Positions 1 to 5,076 of a stretch of DNA of 5,076 nucleotides are shown in pieces; position 1 is the stretch's first letter; each line of letters opens with the position of its first letter. Below the pieces are notes generated by a model, which worked only from the letters and a program-made list of their open reading frames with translations, ran no database searches and was not told where the DNA came from. A program made the position numbers and the translations under genes. The stretch covers positions 1 through 5,076 of the forward strand of contig JALWLW010000048.1 of assembly GCA_027081065.1 (NCBI GenBank), given 5' to 3'. Source of the stretch: Campylobacteraceae bacterium (GTDB lineage: Bacteria > Campylobacterota > Campylobacteria > Campylobacterales > Sulfurovaceae).

Positions 1-72
1 AGTGGAGTTTATTGATTAGAGAAGATTTTCAATTTTAGATACCAATAATCAGCATTGAAAAATTTCTTATCG

Positions 73-108
73 TAAGAGCCTAAGAGTATCTAAACTATTG
101 GGCTTTTA
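73..108 (+). terminator. Weak candidate intrinsic terminator
   Basis: Bases 73-83 can pair with 98-108 over 11 positions, two of them G-T wobbles, around a 14-base loop. The stem is followed on the plus strand by a T-rich run (TTATTTTAG, 109-117). It would suit a plus-strand gene ending left of the window and facing the TetR gene. The stem is AT-rich and the T tract is interrupted, so this is only a candidate. A second hairpin (122-129 with 133-140, 7 of 8 pairs, loop CTA) lies between it and the TetR stop but lacks a T tract on either side. Apart from these and a 9-bp inverted repeat (34-42/86-94), I see nothing in bases 1-152. Confidence 0.3.
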
Positions 109-152
109 TTTTAGATTAGGTAGCTTACTCTAAGTATGCTCGTTGTTAGCCA

Positions 153-677
153 TTAAAATATATCCTGCTGTAATCCCCTCAAAACCAACACAAAATCCTC
201 TTCATTCCTATTCAAATGATAAATCATCAAAGCCCCCTCATAAGTAGCAATAATCTGCTTAGCTTTCAACTCACTACTCTCTACCCCATCTTGCTCCAAA
301 ATCATTTGAACTAAAGTTTCAAATTTAGCATACGTAGTAGAGAGCAACTTTTGAAAGTCAGTGTCAATATAAATCATCTCTTGACTCATTTTATTAAGAG
401 GACAACCATAAGCAAGAGTTTTAGGAGCAGAGCAAAGAACATCAAAAAGCTCTTCAACACTTTTAACAGAAGCATATTTGTTAACCAAGTTACGCTCTAT
501 TCTCTCCTCAATCACAGCCAAGCCTAAAGCCTTTTTAGACTTAAAAAAATGGTACATTGAACCTTTGTTAATGCCAACATCATTTAAAATGGTCGCAATA
601 TTTGCCCCTTGAAACCCCTGTTTGTAAAAGGTGTTAAATGCCGAATCTAGTAGTGCTTCTCTTGTATCTTTTTTCAT
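153..677 (-). CDS. TetR/AcrR-family transcriptional repressor
   Basis: This 174-residue protein has the layout of a TetR-family one-component regulator: an N-terminal DNA-binding domain and a helical ligand-binding and dimerisation domain. Residues 5-50 carry the TetR helix-turn-helix. The sequence around 24-46 (ANIATILNDVGINKGSMYHFF) is the typical recognition region, with the G-S-M-Y-H-F signature and a following K-K-A-L. The C-terminal part contains a GCPLNKMSQE motif at 91-100 with Cys92. Such GC-P-L segments occur in some TetR subfamilies that sense small molecules or electrophiles, but no ligand can be assigned here. At 174 residues it is somewhat shorter than many TetR proteins but appears complete. 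The start fits the family N-terminus (MKKDTREALLDSAF). There is no Shine-Dalgarno sequence; a TATAAT box sits 6 bases before the ATG. It is divergent from the SnoaL-like gene, whose promoter region has two matching dyads, so that gene is the likely target. The family call is firm; the target is inferred. Confidence 0.92.
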   Translation of the reverse strand: MKKDTREALLDSAFNTFYKQGFQGANIATILNDVGINKGSMYHFFKSKKALGLAVIEERIERNLVNKYASVKSVEELFDVLCSAPKTLAYGCPLNKMSQEMIYIDTDFQKLLSTTYAKFETLVQMILEQDGVESSELKAKQIIATYEGALMIYHLNRNEEDFVLVLRGLQQDIF

Positions 678-683
678 GAGGTG

Positions 684-689
684 ATTATA
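684..689 (-). promoter_or_regulatory. -10 box of the TetR gene, likely leaderless
   Basis: On the minus strand the sequence before the TetR ATG reads GCTATAATCACCTC-ATG. TATAAT is a perfect sigma-70 -10 hexamer and is preceded by G at the position favoured in Campylobacterota promoters. Only six bases lie between it and the ATG, so transcription would begin at or next to the start codon, and no Shine-Dalgarno sequence is present. No convincing -35 is seen at 16-18 bp; that position now falls inside the end of the palindromic element. Confidence 0.55.
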
Positions 690-703
690 GCGAAAACTCT
701 ATA

Positions 704-735
704 AACCTGAGTTCGACGGAATACCATATCCACAA
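704..735 (+). repeat. Left terminal inverted repeat, 32 bp
   Basis: Perfect reverse complement of 962-993. The match stops sharply at both ends: base 703 and base 736 do not pair with their partners 994 and 961. The outer end lies 26 bases from the TetR start codon, so this arm now supplies the -35 region of the TetR promoter. Confidence 0.95.
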
Positions 736-853
736 TTTTACGAGGTTTTTCTCGAAGAGAGTGCAAAGCACTGCATAGGCAATGGCAGATTTTTGCAGGA
801 CTAACTGGTTAATTCAAAAAAATCTGTCTAAGCATATGGGAAAGCTCGTAAAA
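736..853. repeat. First internal arm of the palindromic element
   Basis: Bases 736-748 and 841-853 are inverted repeats (TTTTACGAG plus TTT with one mismatch, 12 of 13). This stem starts on the base right after the left terminal repeat. Inside it are a hairpin 760-764/768-772 (AGTGC-AAA-GCACT) and a stem 784-794/818-828 of 11 pairs with one G-T. A competing stem 835-840/854-859 (TATGGG/CCCATA) would be exclusive with the base of this arm. Confidence 0.7.
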
Positions 854-862
854 CCCATAGGG

Positions 863-961
863 AAGCCTAAAAATAGGCAATCTTCCCCAAATAAAATTTT
901 TGAATTAGCAACGGCTAGTCCTACAAATTTGATTTTGACAATCTTACCTATTTTTAGGCTT
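863..961. repeat. Second internal arm of the palindromic element
   Basis: Bases 863-877 (AAGCCTAAAAATAGG) are the perfect reverse complement of 947-961, and 961 is the base directly before the right terminal repeat. Further in, 887-899 pairs with 925-937 (11 of 13), and the tip is a TAGC-AACG-GCTA tetraloop hairpin (906-917). With the first arm and the terminal stem this gives a three-way junction. A 9-bp direct repeat ATAGGCAAT (775-783, 873-881) links the two arms. Confidence 0.7.
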
Positions 962-993
962 TTGTGGATATGGTATTCCGTCGAACTCAGGTT
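962..993 (-). repeat. Right terminal inverted repeat, 32 bp
   Basis: Perfect reverse complement of 704-735. It ends five bases before the first TTAACC-N4-GGTCAA dyad, so the element abuts the presumed control region of the SnoaL-like gene without cutting into the dyad. Confidence 0.95.
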
Positions 994-997
994 ATAA

Positions 998-1026
998 GTT
1001 AACCATAAGGTCAAATGAGTTATCTT
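998..1026 (+). promoter_or_regulatory. Possible promoter of the SnoaL-like gene
   Basis: TTAACC (999-1004) could act as a -35 element and TATCTT (1021-1026) as a -10 element, 16 bp apart. This would put the transcript start near 1033, inside operator 2, with operator 1 covering the -35. Both hexamers are poor matches, so the assignment is tentative. TTGACT at 1032-1037 is a better -35 by sequence but has no -10 before the ATG. Confidence 0.3.
999..1014 (+). promoter_or_regulatory. Candidate TetR operator 1
   Basis: TTAACC-ATAA-GGTCAA is a dyad in which five of six bases of each half match the consensus TTGACC-N4-GGTCAA. It has the length and symmetry usual for operators of TetR-family dimers. 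The same architecture recurs 33 bp downstream. Location between a divergent TetR gene and its neighbour supports the call. That the TetR protein binds here is inference. Confidence 0.6.
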
Positions 1027-1030
1027 TTTA

Positions 1031-1048
1031 CTTGACTAAAAGGTCAAG
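1031..1048 (+). promoter_or_regulatory. Candidate TetR operator 2
   Basis: CTTGACT-AAAA-GGTCAAG is a dyad with half-sites CTTGAC and GTCAAG, perfect over six outer bases on each side. The core 1032-1047 has the same half-site spacing as operator 1 and starts 33 bp from it, about three helical turns, which would put bound dimers on the same DNA face. It ends just before the ribosome binding site of the SnoaL-like gene, so a bound repressor could block initiation or elongation. Confidence 0.65.
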
Positions 1049-1054
1049 AAAGGA
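1049..1054 (+). promoter_or_regulatory. Ribosome binding site of the SnoaL-like gene
   Basis: AAAGGA lies six bases before the ATG at 1061, a normal Shine-Dalgarno spacing, and fixes this start codon. Confidence 0.75.
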
Positions 1055-1060
1055 ACAATT

Positions 1061-1516
1061 ATGACCCCAATCCAAACCCCAATCACAGGTGAAGAGAAAC
1101 AATACAACAACAAAATGCACGAAGCTTTAGTAGAGTTTTACAAAGCATTCAACCAAAGAGACTTTAACCTCATGCAGAAAAATTGGCTCAATAATGAAAA
1201 GATAGCCATGGACAATCCACTAGGTGGTATCAAAAGAGGATGGGAAGAGATTAAAACCATCTACAGCCGTATCTTCTCAGGTCAAGCAAAAGTCTATGTA
1301 GAGTTTTACGACTACACAATTGTAACTTTAGACGGTGGTTTTGTAGCTATCGGTCGAGAACGTGGGTGGGTAGAGACCAAAGGTGAAAAGCTAGATTTAG
1401 CCATTCGTACCAGTCAAGTTTATAAGTTGGTAGAGGGAGAGTACAAACAGGTTCACCATCATGGGTCTATTGAGAGTCCTGATTTGTTGAAGAGGTATCA
1501 GGAGTTGGTGAGGTAA
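1061..1516 (+). CDS. SnoaL-like / NTF2-fold family protein
   Basis: The 151-residue product has the look of the NTF2-like superfamily (SnoaL/DUF4440-type), small alpha+beta barrels with a hydrophobic pocket that serve as enzymes or ligand-binding proteins. Helix 1 (about 13-31) leads to FNQRDFNLMQKNW (30-42). The M-D-N-P-L-G-G segment (50-56) and the R-G-W-E-E-I helix (59-64) are the usual second helix region. Strands follow at about 76-88, 93-105 (FVAIGRERGWVE), 110-123 (LDLAIRTSQVYKL) and 127-135 (EYKQVHHHG). A run of three histidines (132-134) is noticeable but no active site can be assigned. There is no signal peptide or membrane segment, so it is cytoplasmic. The start is supported by AAAGGA. 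It is divergent from the TetR gene and preceded by two dyads, so it is probably repressed by that regulator. The last codons overlap a hairpin shared with the convergent hipA gene. The fold call is good; the substrate is unknown. Confidence 0.82.
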   Translation: MTPIQTPITGEEKQYNNKMHEALVEFYKAFNQRDFNLMQKNWLNNEKIAMDNPLGGIKRGWEEIKTIYSRIFSGQAKVYVEFYDYTIVTLDGGFVAIGRERGWVETKGEKLDLAIRTSQVYKLVEGEYKQVHHHGSIESPDLLKRYQELVR

Positions 1517-1533
1517 GTTTACTTCTCCACCTC
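1510..1533 (+). terminator. Possible terminator across the convergent stop codons
   Basis: GAGGT (1510-1514) pairs with ACCTC (1529-1533), and AAG (1515-1517) with CTT (1522-1524) around loop TTTA, with CTCC bulged on one side. TTTTAATATTTT follows on the plus strand. This could end the SnoaL-like transcript just inside the hipA 3' end. The bulge makes it weak, and there is no T tract in the hipA direction. Confidence 0.3.
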
Positions 1534-2733
1534 TTTTAATATTTTACCTATTTCAGAGTAGTTTCTTGCCGACACTCCTGCCTCTTTCGCAAAGCTACTC
1601 CACCTACTTGTAACCTCTTCAACCTTATTAACCATCTCCCTATACTCTTTGAGTTTATATTTTTCGCCAAGTTGAAAAAGGTGTTCTTTGGTCGGATTTT
1701 TCCCTTCACCCATATACATCGTACTATGCTCTCCTCCAGGTCCATAAGAGAAAGTAACATCATACACAGGAGAGAAACGCCAAATGCCTTTTTCATCCAT
1801 AACAAATGAAAAGTTTTTAGCATGGTCATCACGGTTATGGCTAAAGAGGTTAAAACAAGCCAATCGAAATACTTTCTCTAACTCTTTCACATCTTTGGTC
1901 AGATGAAGTGTTAAGCGTAGCAAGTCGTCATAGTCCAAGGTAGGAAACCTAAAGTCACTATGTGTCAATCCTGCCACAGAGTGCATGTGTATGCGTTTGT
2001 CTCCCTCTTTATCAAAACGTTTCACAGCAAAATATCGCCCATGTTTCCCCTCTAGCAGAGCAGTTTTAGGCATGTCAAGTCCTGCTTCTCTTGCCATCAG
2101 ACTATAGGCATACTCTATCGCCCCTATCTCTTTGGAGTCCATGCTTGAAGCAAACTTCACCATCCAATGGCTAAAGCCTTTTTGTAAAGCTGTTCTACCA
2201 TGCACTATCTGTTTCAAATCATCACTTATCTGCACCAACACCTTTGGTCTAGCCCCTGCCGATGAACCATTAAGACTCAACAGCTCATCAAGTAGCTTCT
2301 CACTGCTTCCCTCTAGTATCTCTTGTGAACTCTTAGCCAAATCATCAAGTACAATGCTCTCAATCTCACTCTCAACAGCATGTTCAGGTTCATAACTCAA
2401 AGCCCCCATAGCATGACTCCCCACATAAGCCAACCTATCCAAAGGAGACAAAGCACGAGGATTCACCCCAAGCCTAAGAAGATGTCTGTCCATCAACAAT
2501 CGCCCCCAACCATCAGGCAAAGAATCAGCAAAAAGACCCCAAAGCCCCTCAAAAGTATCATCATCACAACGAAACAACCCTGCTTTTAGTGGCAGTTTAT
2601 AGGGTGAGAGTTCTATTCCTGTTTTTAGGAACGCTTTGTCGTACTCGAAGTAGATTTTATTGTCTTTTTGGGCTAGGGTTCCTACTTTTTGGGTGCTTGT
2701 TTGGGTTAGGTGGATGGTTAGGTTAGTTATCAT
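1519..2733 (-). CDS. hipA: HipA-family serine/threonine kinase toxin
   Basis: This 404-residue protein is a full-length HipA-type kinase. In well-studied members, HipA phosphorylates a target (glutamyl-tRNA synthetase in E. coli), stopping growth and favouring persistence, and is held by the HTH protein HipB. The N-terminal subdomain is about 1-115 and includes LPDGWGRLLMDR (72-83) and LDRLAYVGSHAMGALSYEP (98-116), both characteristic. NGSSAGARPKV (155-165) matches the flexible loop with the autophosphorylated serine (Ser157 or Ser158). HWMVKF (189-194) carries the probable ATP-binding Lys193. HNRDDHAKNFS (299-309) is the catalytic loop, with Asp302 the likely base and Asn307 a metal ligand. 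PVYDVTFS (322-329) holds the second metal-binding Asp325. Nothing essential is missing, so it should be active. Its ATG overlaps the TGA of the upstream gene (ATGA) and the Shine-Dalgarno is weak, so translation is probably coupled. No HipB is visible. Gene name by family; the substrate is unknown. Confidence 0.93.
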   Translation of the reverse strand: MITNLTIHLTQTSTQKVGTLAQKDNKIYFEYDKAFLKTGIELSPYKLPLKAGLFRCDDDTFEGLWGLFADSLPDGWGRLLMDRHLLRLGVNPRALSPLDRLAYVGSHAMGALSYEPEHAVESEIESIVLDDLAKSSQEILEGSSEKLLDELLSLNGSSAGARPKVLVQISDDLKQIVHGRTALQKGFSHWMVKFASSMDSKEIGAIEYAYSLMAREAGLDMPKTALLEGKHGRYFAVKRFDKEGDKRIHMHSVAGLTHSDFRFPTLDYDDLLRLTLHLTKDVKELEKVFRLACFNLFSHNRDDHAKNFSFVMDEKGIWRFSPVYDVTFSYGPGGEHSTMYMGEGKNPTKEHLFQLGEKYKLKEYREMVNKVEEVTSRWSSFAKEAGVSARNYSEIGKILKEVEK

Positions 2734-5076
2734 TTTTCATCTTTAAGCTGATTTATAACTTCTAAAATTGGAGCCGTAGCCTCATACTCTTTCGGAATAA
2801 TAGGTGTATCATCTTTTCTAATTACAGCCACTTCAAAATCATTTTTTCCTATTTCCCAAGCATCTTTTACTATTAAAGAAATTTTAGTAATAGCTTTATC
2901 AAAAATAGGCTCTACACCACCCTTACCATTCATTGAAGCAGGTATTAATTTATATTTCTTAAAATGTTTAAATCCTGAAATTAAGTTATTTAAATTATCA
3001 GGAGTTTTTGCATCCATTTTATGAAACCTTGTTATCATCTGAATAATCCCATCAGAGGCTGAAGACTTAATAAATTTTTCATTTTTATGAATCATTACTT
3101 TATAAGAAAATGGTTCTTGTTTATTGATACCTTTTATAATTGTTATATTAATAATATCTTCCTTATCTAAAAAACCAAAATCCTGTATCCAATTATCAAA
3201 TATTTTTTTACCGTATTCTATATTATCAAAAGCTAATAACATATATAAACCATCTTCGGGATGAAATGCAAATCCTACACCTCTCCATTTTGCTTTATCC
3301 CATAATGTTGCGTTTATAATAGTATGTGTTTTAACTTTATTGTGACTTATTGTATCAATATCACTTTTTGTATATTTTTCTTGTTTATCTTTCGAAATTT
3401 TTTTATACTCAAAAATAATTTCTTCTTCTCTTTTATATGGATATTCATCTGGCTTATAATAATCTATCCAATCATGAAAAAATACCTTTGGATTATTACC
3501 AAAAATATTTATCATATTATTTCTATGATTTAAAATAAGAGATAGTCTTTCATGTACTTCTTCAGTTTCAAAAAGACTTTTAAAATGCTCTTCAAAATTA
3601 TCCATTAAAAAGTTTCTACCTAAAATATCTATCGTTAATTTCATAATAACTTCATAATAAGATTGTAAATTTATTTCTTCTATCAAATCTTGTATGTAAA
3701 AATTATATGTAAAAGTCTCTTCGTTATATTCAAACTTAATCTCTTTTGAATCCCCAATACAATTAATAATAATTTTTTCTTTATGGGAATGAACATTTGA
3801 CATTGACGTAGCCATGAAACTTTCAAAAAATGCAAGTAGTGTTTCAGCAACAAAAAGCATCTCTTTATCTTTAGGAAAATTAACTATAAATTTACATCCT
3901 AATATATTTGAGTACAATGCCAGTGTGTCATCTACCATAAAATTTGTATCATATATCATTTGTTCAACAAAAGGCTGTTGTGATAATTGTGTCATATGTT
4001 CATTTAAGTCTTTTTCATTTGAGATAACATCTTGTCCATCTAATACTTCTTCAATATAACCTTGTTTGTATAAGGCTATATCATATGACAAAGGTAACAG
4101 TTGATGTTCTAACATTGTTGGTAAAAACCTTATATAGTCATCAGCTACATTATATGTATATAAAATTCTAATAGCTAATGTTGCATCATATAATATGTCA
4201 TCCTCTTTTAGTATATTTAAAGCTTTTTCAAAAATTAAAAGCATTTCATTCCATAAAAATATGTAAGGAATCCTACCTATAAATAATTCATTAGTTAAAA
4301 GTTGTTTCACAACATTGTATACTTTATCTGAAGGAATTCCCTTTTTATCTGTAAATTTAAAAGCAAATGTACAGGCAGACATATAACAATTATTTGAAGC
4401 CCATATTAATCCTTGCCTCTCATACGCCATTCCTAATCCAAGTAATGCAAAATAAAGATAATTTTTGGTTTCTTCTTTTGCTATTTTAACTATAGATTTT
4501 CCAAAATAAACAATACTTTCTTTATAGAAGCCTGCTTCTAATTTTTGACTAGCTCTACGTAAAAAAATAAACCCTGCATCTAACTCCGAAGTTCTTTTTG
4601 CTGATATCTCTGCTAATAAATCAATTAATGAATCAAAGCCTTGATGATTAGGAAACAGATTACTAAATATTTCTTCAATAGCTCGTTGTATTATCTCAAA
4701 TGGATAGTCTATTCTATTTTTTGATAAATGTAAAATCTCCGAAAGTTCAGATATTAGTTCATCTACATTTTTTTCTCTATAAATTAATTGTAAAAAAACA
4801 TCTTCTGTTCTAGCAAATAATGATAAACTTAGTCTTTCTTGGTCTTTTACTGTGTTCTCTAATAATAAATGAATGTCATCTTTTTCTTTAGCAATATCAA
4901 TACCTAAATTTTCTAAACTTGCTCGTTTTAATGCTTTTAAAGAATAAAGGGACGTAAAAAGTGTGCAATAATCTTCTAGTTCATCTATATTTGGATTTTT
5001 AGTCATATACTTTTTAAATTCTAAAAAATTTTCAACAAATAGCTGATAATCATCATACCAGTTTAAATATGTCCAA
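2730..5076 (-). CDS. Large TPR-like protein of unknown function, 5' partial
   Basis: I do not recognise this protein. The frame is open to the window edge: the 23 codons before the Met at 5006 contain no stop and read as ordinary protein (WTYLNWYDDYQLF...), and no Shine-Dalgarno precedes that Met, so the true start lies outside. At least 781 residues are visible. Numbered from the Met at 5006, residues 1-300 are mostly helical. The segment 144-216 looks like two or three TPR-type helical hairpins (LEAGFYKESIVYFGKSI, then LLGLGMAYERQGL). Residues 385-500 are mixed, with strand-like IIINCIGD and KFEYNEETFTYNF. After a charged linker (about 518-560), the final 195 residues appear alpha/beta, opening with LWDKAKWRGVGFAF (568-581). 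There is no signal peptide, clear membrane segment, Walker motif or helix-turn-helix in what is visible. The stop overlaps the hipA start by 4 bp, so the two are probably made together. The gene is much more AT-rich than hipA, suggesting separate acquisition. A scaffold, sensor or HipA-controlling role is possible but unproven. Confidence 0.85.
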   Translation of the reverse strand, partial: WTYLNWYDDYQLFVENFLEFKKYMTKNPNIDELEDYCTLFTSLYSLKALKRASLENLGIDIAKEKDDIHLLLENTVKDQERLSLSLFARTEDVFLQLIYREKNVDELISELSEILHLSKNRIDYPFEIIQRAIEEIFSNLFPNHQGFDSLIDLLAEISAKRTSELDAGFIFLRRASQKLEAGFYKESIVYFGKSIVKIAKEETKNYLYFALLGLGMAYERQGLIWASNNCYMSACTFAFKFTDKKGIPSDKVYNVVKQLLTNELFIGRIPYIFLWNEMLLIFEKALNILKEDDILYDATLAIRILYTYNVADDYIRFLPTMLEHQLLPLSYDIALYKQGYIEEVLDGQDVISNEKDLNEHMTQLSQQPFVEQMIYDTNFMVDDTLALYSNILGCKFIVNFPKDKEMLFVAETLLAFFESFMATSMSNVHSHKEKIIINCIGDSKEIKFEYNEETFTYNFYIQDLIEEINLQSYYEVIMKLTIDILGRNFLMDNFEEHFKSLFETEEVHERLSLILNHRNNMINIFGNNPKVFFHDWIDYYKPDEYPYKREEEIIFEYKKISKDKQEKYTKSDIDTISHNKVKTHTIINATLWDKAKWRGVGFAFHPEDGLYMLLAFDNIEYGKKIFDNWIQDFGFLDKEDIINITIIKGINKQEPFSYKVMIHKNEKFIKSSASDGIIQMITRFHKMDAKTPDNLNNLISGFKHFKKYKLIPASMNGKGGVEPIFDKAITKISLIVKDAWEIGKNDFEVAVIRKDDTPIIPKEYEATAPILEVINQLKDEK

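Larger units (their letters stand above)
704..993. mobile_element. MITE-like palindromic element, 290 bp
   Basis: The segment is bounded by perfect 32-bp inverted repeats (704-735 and 962-993) that begin AACCTGAGTTCGACGG and end CATATCCACAA on the inner side. The 226-bp interior has no credible gene: the open frames across it have no family resemblance and run through the repeats. The trinucleotide ATA flanks both ends (701-703, 994-996) and could be a target duplication. The interior folds further. Bases 736-748 pair with 841-853 (12 of 13) and 863-877 pair with 947-961 (15 of 15), and both stems abut the terminal stem directly. These are the marks of a miniature inverted-repeat transposable element mobilised in trans. 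I do not recognise the terminal repeats, so no IS family is named. A structured RNA or other palindromic repeat is an alternative. Confidence 0.72.

Noticed and set aside
1..38. The C-terminal end of a plus-strand gene entering from the left (frames ending at 17-19 or 36-38).
   Set aside because: Only 5 to 11 codons are visible, too few to tell a gene tail from chance.
34..94. A tRNA or small structured RNA around the 9-bp inverted repeat 34-42/86-94.
   Set aside because: No cloverleaf, T-loop or anticodon pattern can be made, and a 9-bp AT-rich repeat is expected by chance in such DNA.
935..963. TTGACA at 935-940 as the -35 of an outward promoter of the element.
   Set aside because: No acceptable -10 hexamer lies 16-18 bp downstream.
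704..993. An integron attC site.
   Set aside because: The ends do not match the RYYYAAC/GTTRRRY core sites, the terminal stem is a perfect 32-bp repeat without the usual extrahelical bases, and no integron cassette context is seen.
782..1014. Open frames on both strands across the palindromic element (71 and 66 codons).
   Set aside because: They run through the inverted repeats, have no Shine-Dalgarno or family resemblance, and one runs over operator 1. They are by-products of the palindrome.
2380..2589. A plus-strand open frame opposite hipA with a Pro/Gln/Lys-rich product.
   Set aside because: It is the antisense of the G/T-rich codon stretch of hipA, which makes low-complexity A/C-rich codons on the other strand. 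hipA is clearly the real gene.
2734..2830. A small HipB-like antitoxin frame overlapping the hipA start.
   Set aside because: The only frame with a gene-like product entering the hipA start is the end of the large protein, and it has no helix-turn-helix pattern.

Overview
The window looks like a piece of an AT-rich bacterial chromosome. Protein style and the extended -10 type promoter before the TetR gene suggest Campylobacterota (Sulfurimonas/Arcobacter-like), but this is an impression from the sequence and not a proven assignment.

Layout from left to right. Bases 1-152 are non-coding, with a weak hairpin that may end a gene lying to the left. A TetR/AcrR-type repressor (153-677, minus) is divergent from a small SnoaL/NTF2-fold protein (1061-1516, plus). 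Their shared 383-bp intergenic region holds the most striking object here. This is a 290-bp palindromic element (704-993) with perfect 32-bp terminal inverted repeats, internal stems that abut the terminal stem to give a three-way-junction fold, and a possible 3-bp target duplication (ATA). It has no credible gene and looks like a MITE-type non-autonomous transposon. Just right of it, and directly before the SnoaL-like gene, are two tandem 16-bp dyads of the form TTRACY-N4-GGTCAA. These are good candidates for the TetR operators. The element has apparently been inserted between the repressor's promoter and these operators.

Convergent with the SnoaL-like gene, with only 2 bp between stop codons, is a HipA-family serine/threonine kinase toxin (1519-2733, minus) with all core catalytic motifs intact. 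No HipB-like antitoxin is visible. The position where hipB normally sits is taken by a very large gene (2730-5076, minus) that overlaps the hipA start by 4 bp (ATGA). This gene is open to the window edge, so its start is outside. Its product is mostly helical with a TPR-like stretch and an unrecognised alpha/beta C-terminal domain. Its base composition is far more AT-rich than hipA (about 17-27% G+C in sampled 60-base rows against about 43-50%), so the two coupled genes seem to have different histories.

Two units can be inferred: (1) a repressor and its likely target, disturbed by a palindromic element; (2) a translationally coupled pair of an unknown TPR-like protein and a HipA kinase, which could be an unusual toxin-antitoxin or defence-type module in which the large protein acts as partner or controller. 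The second idea rests on gene arrangement only.
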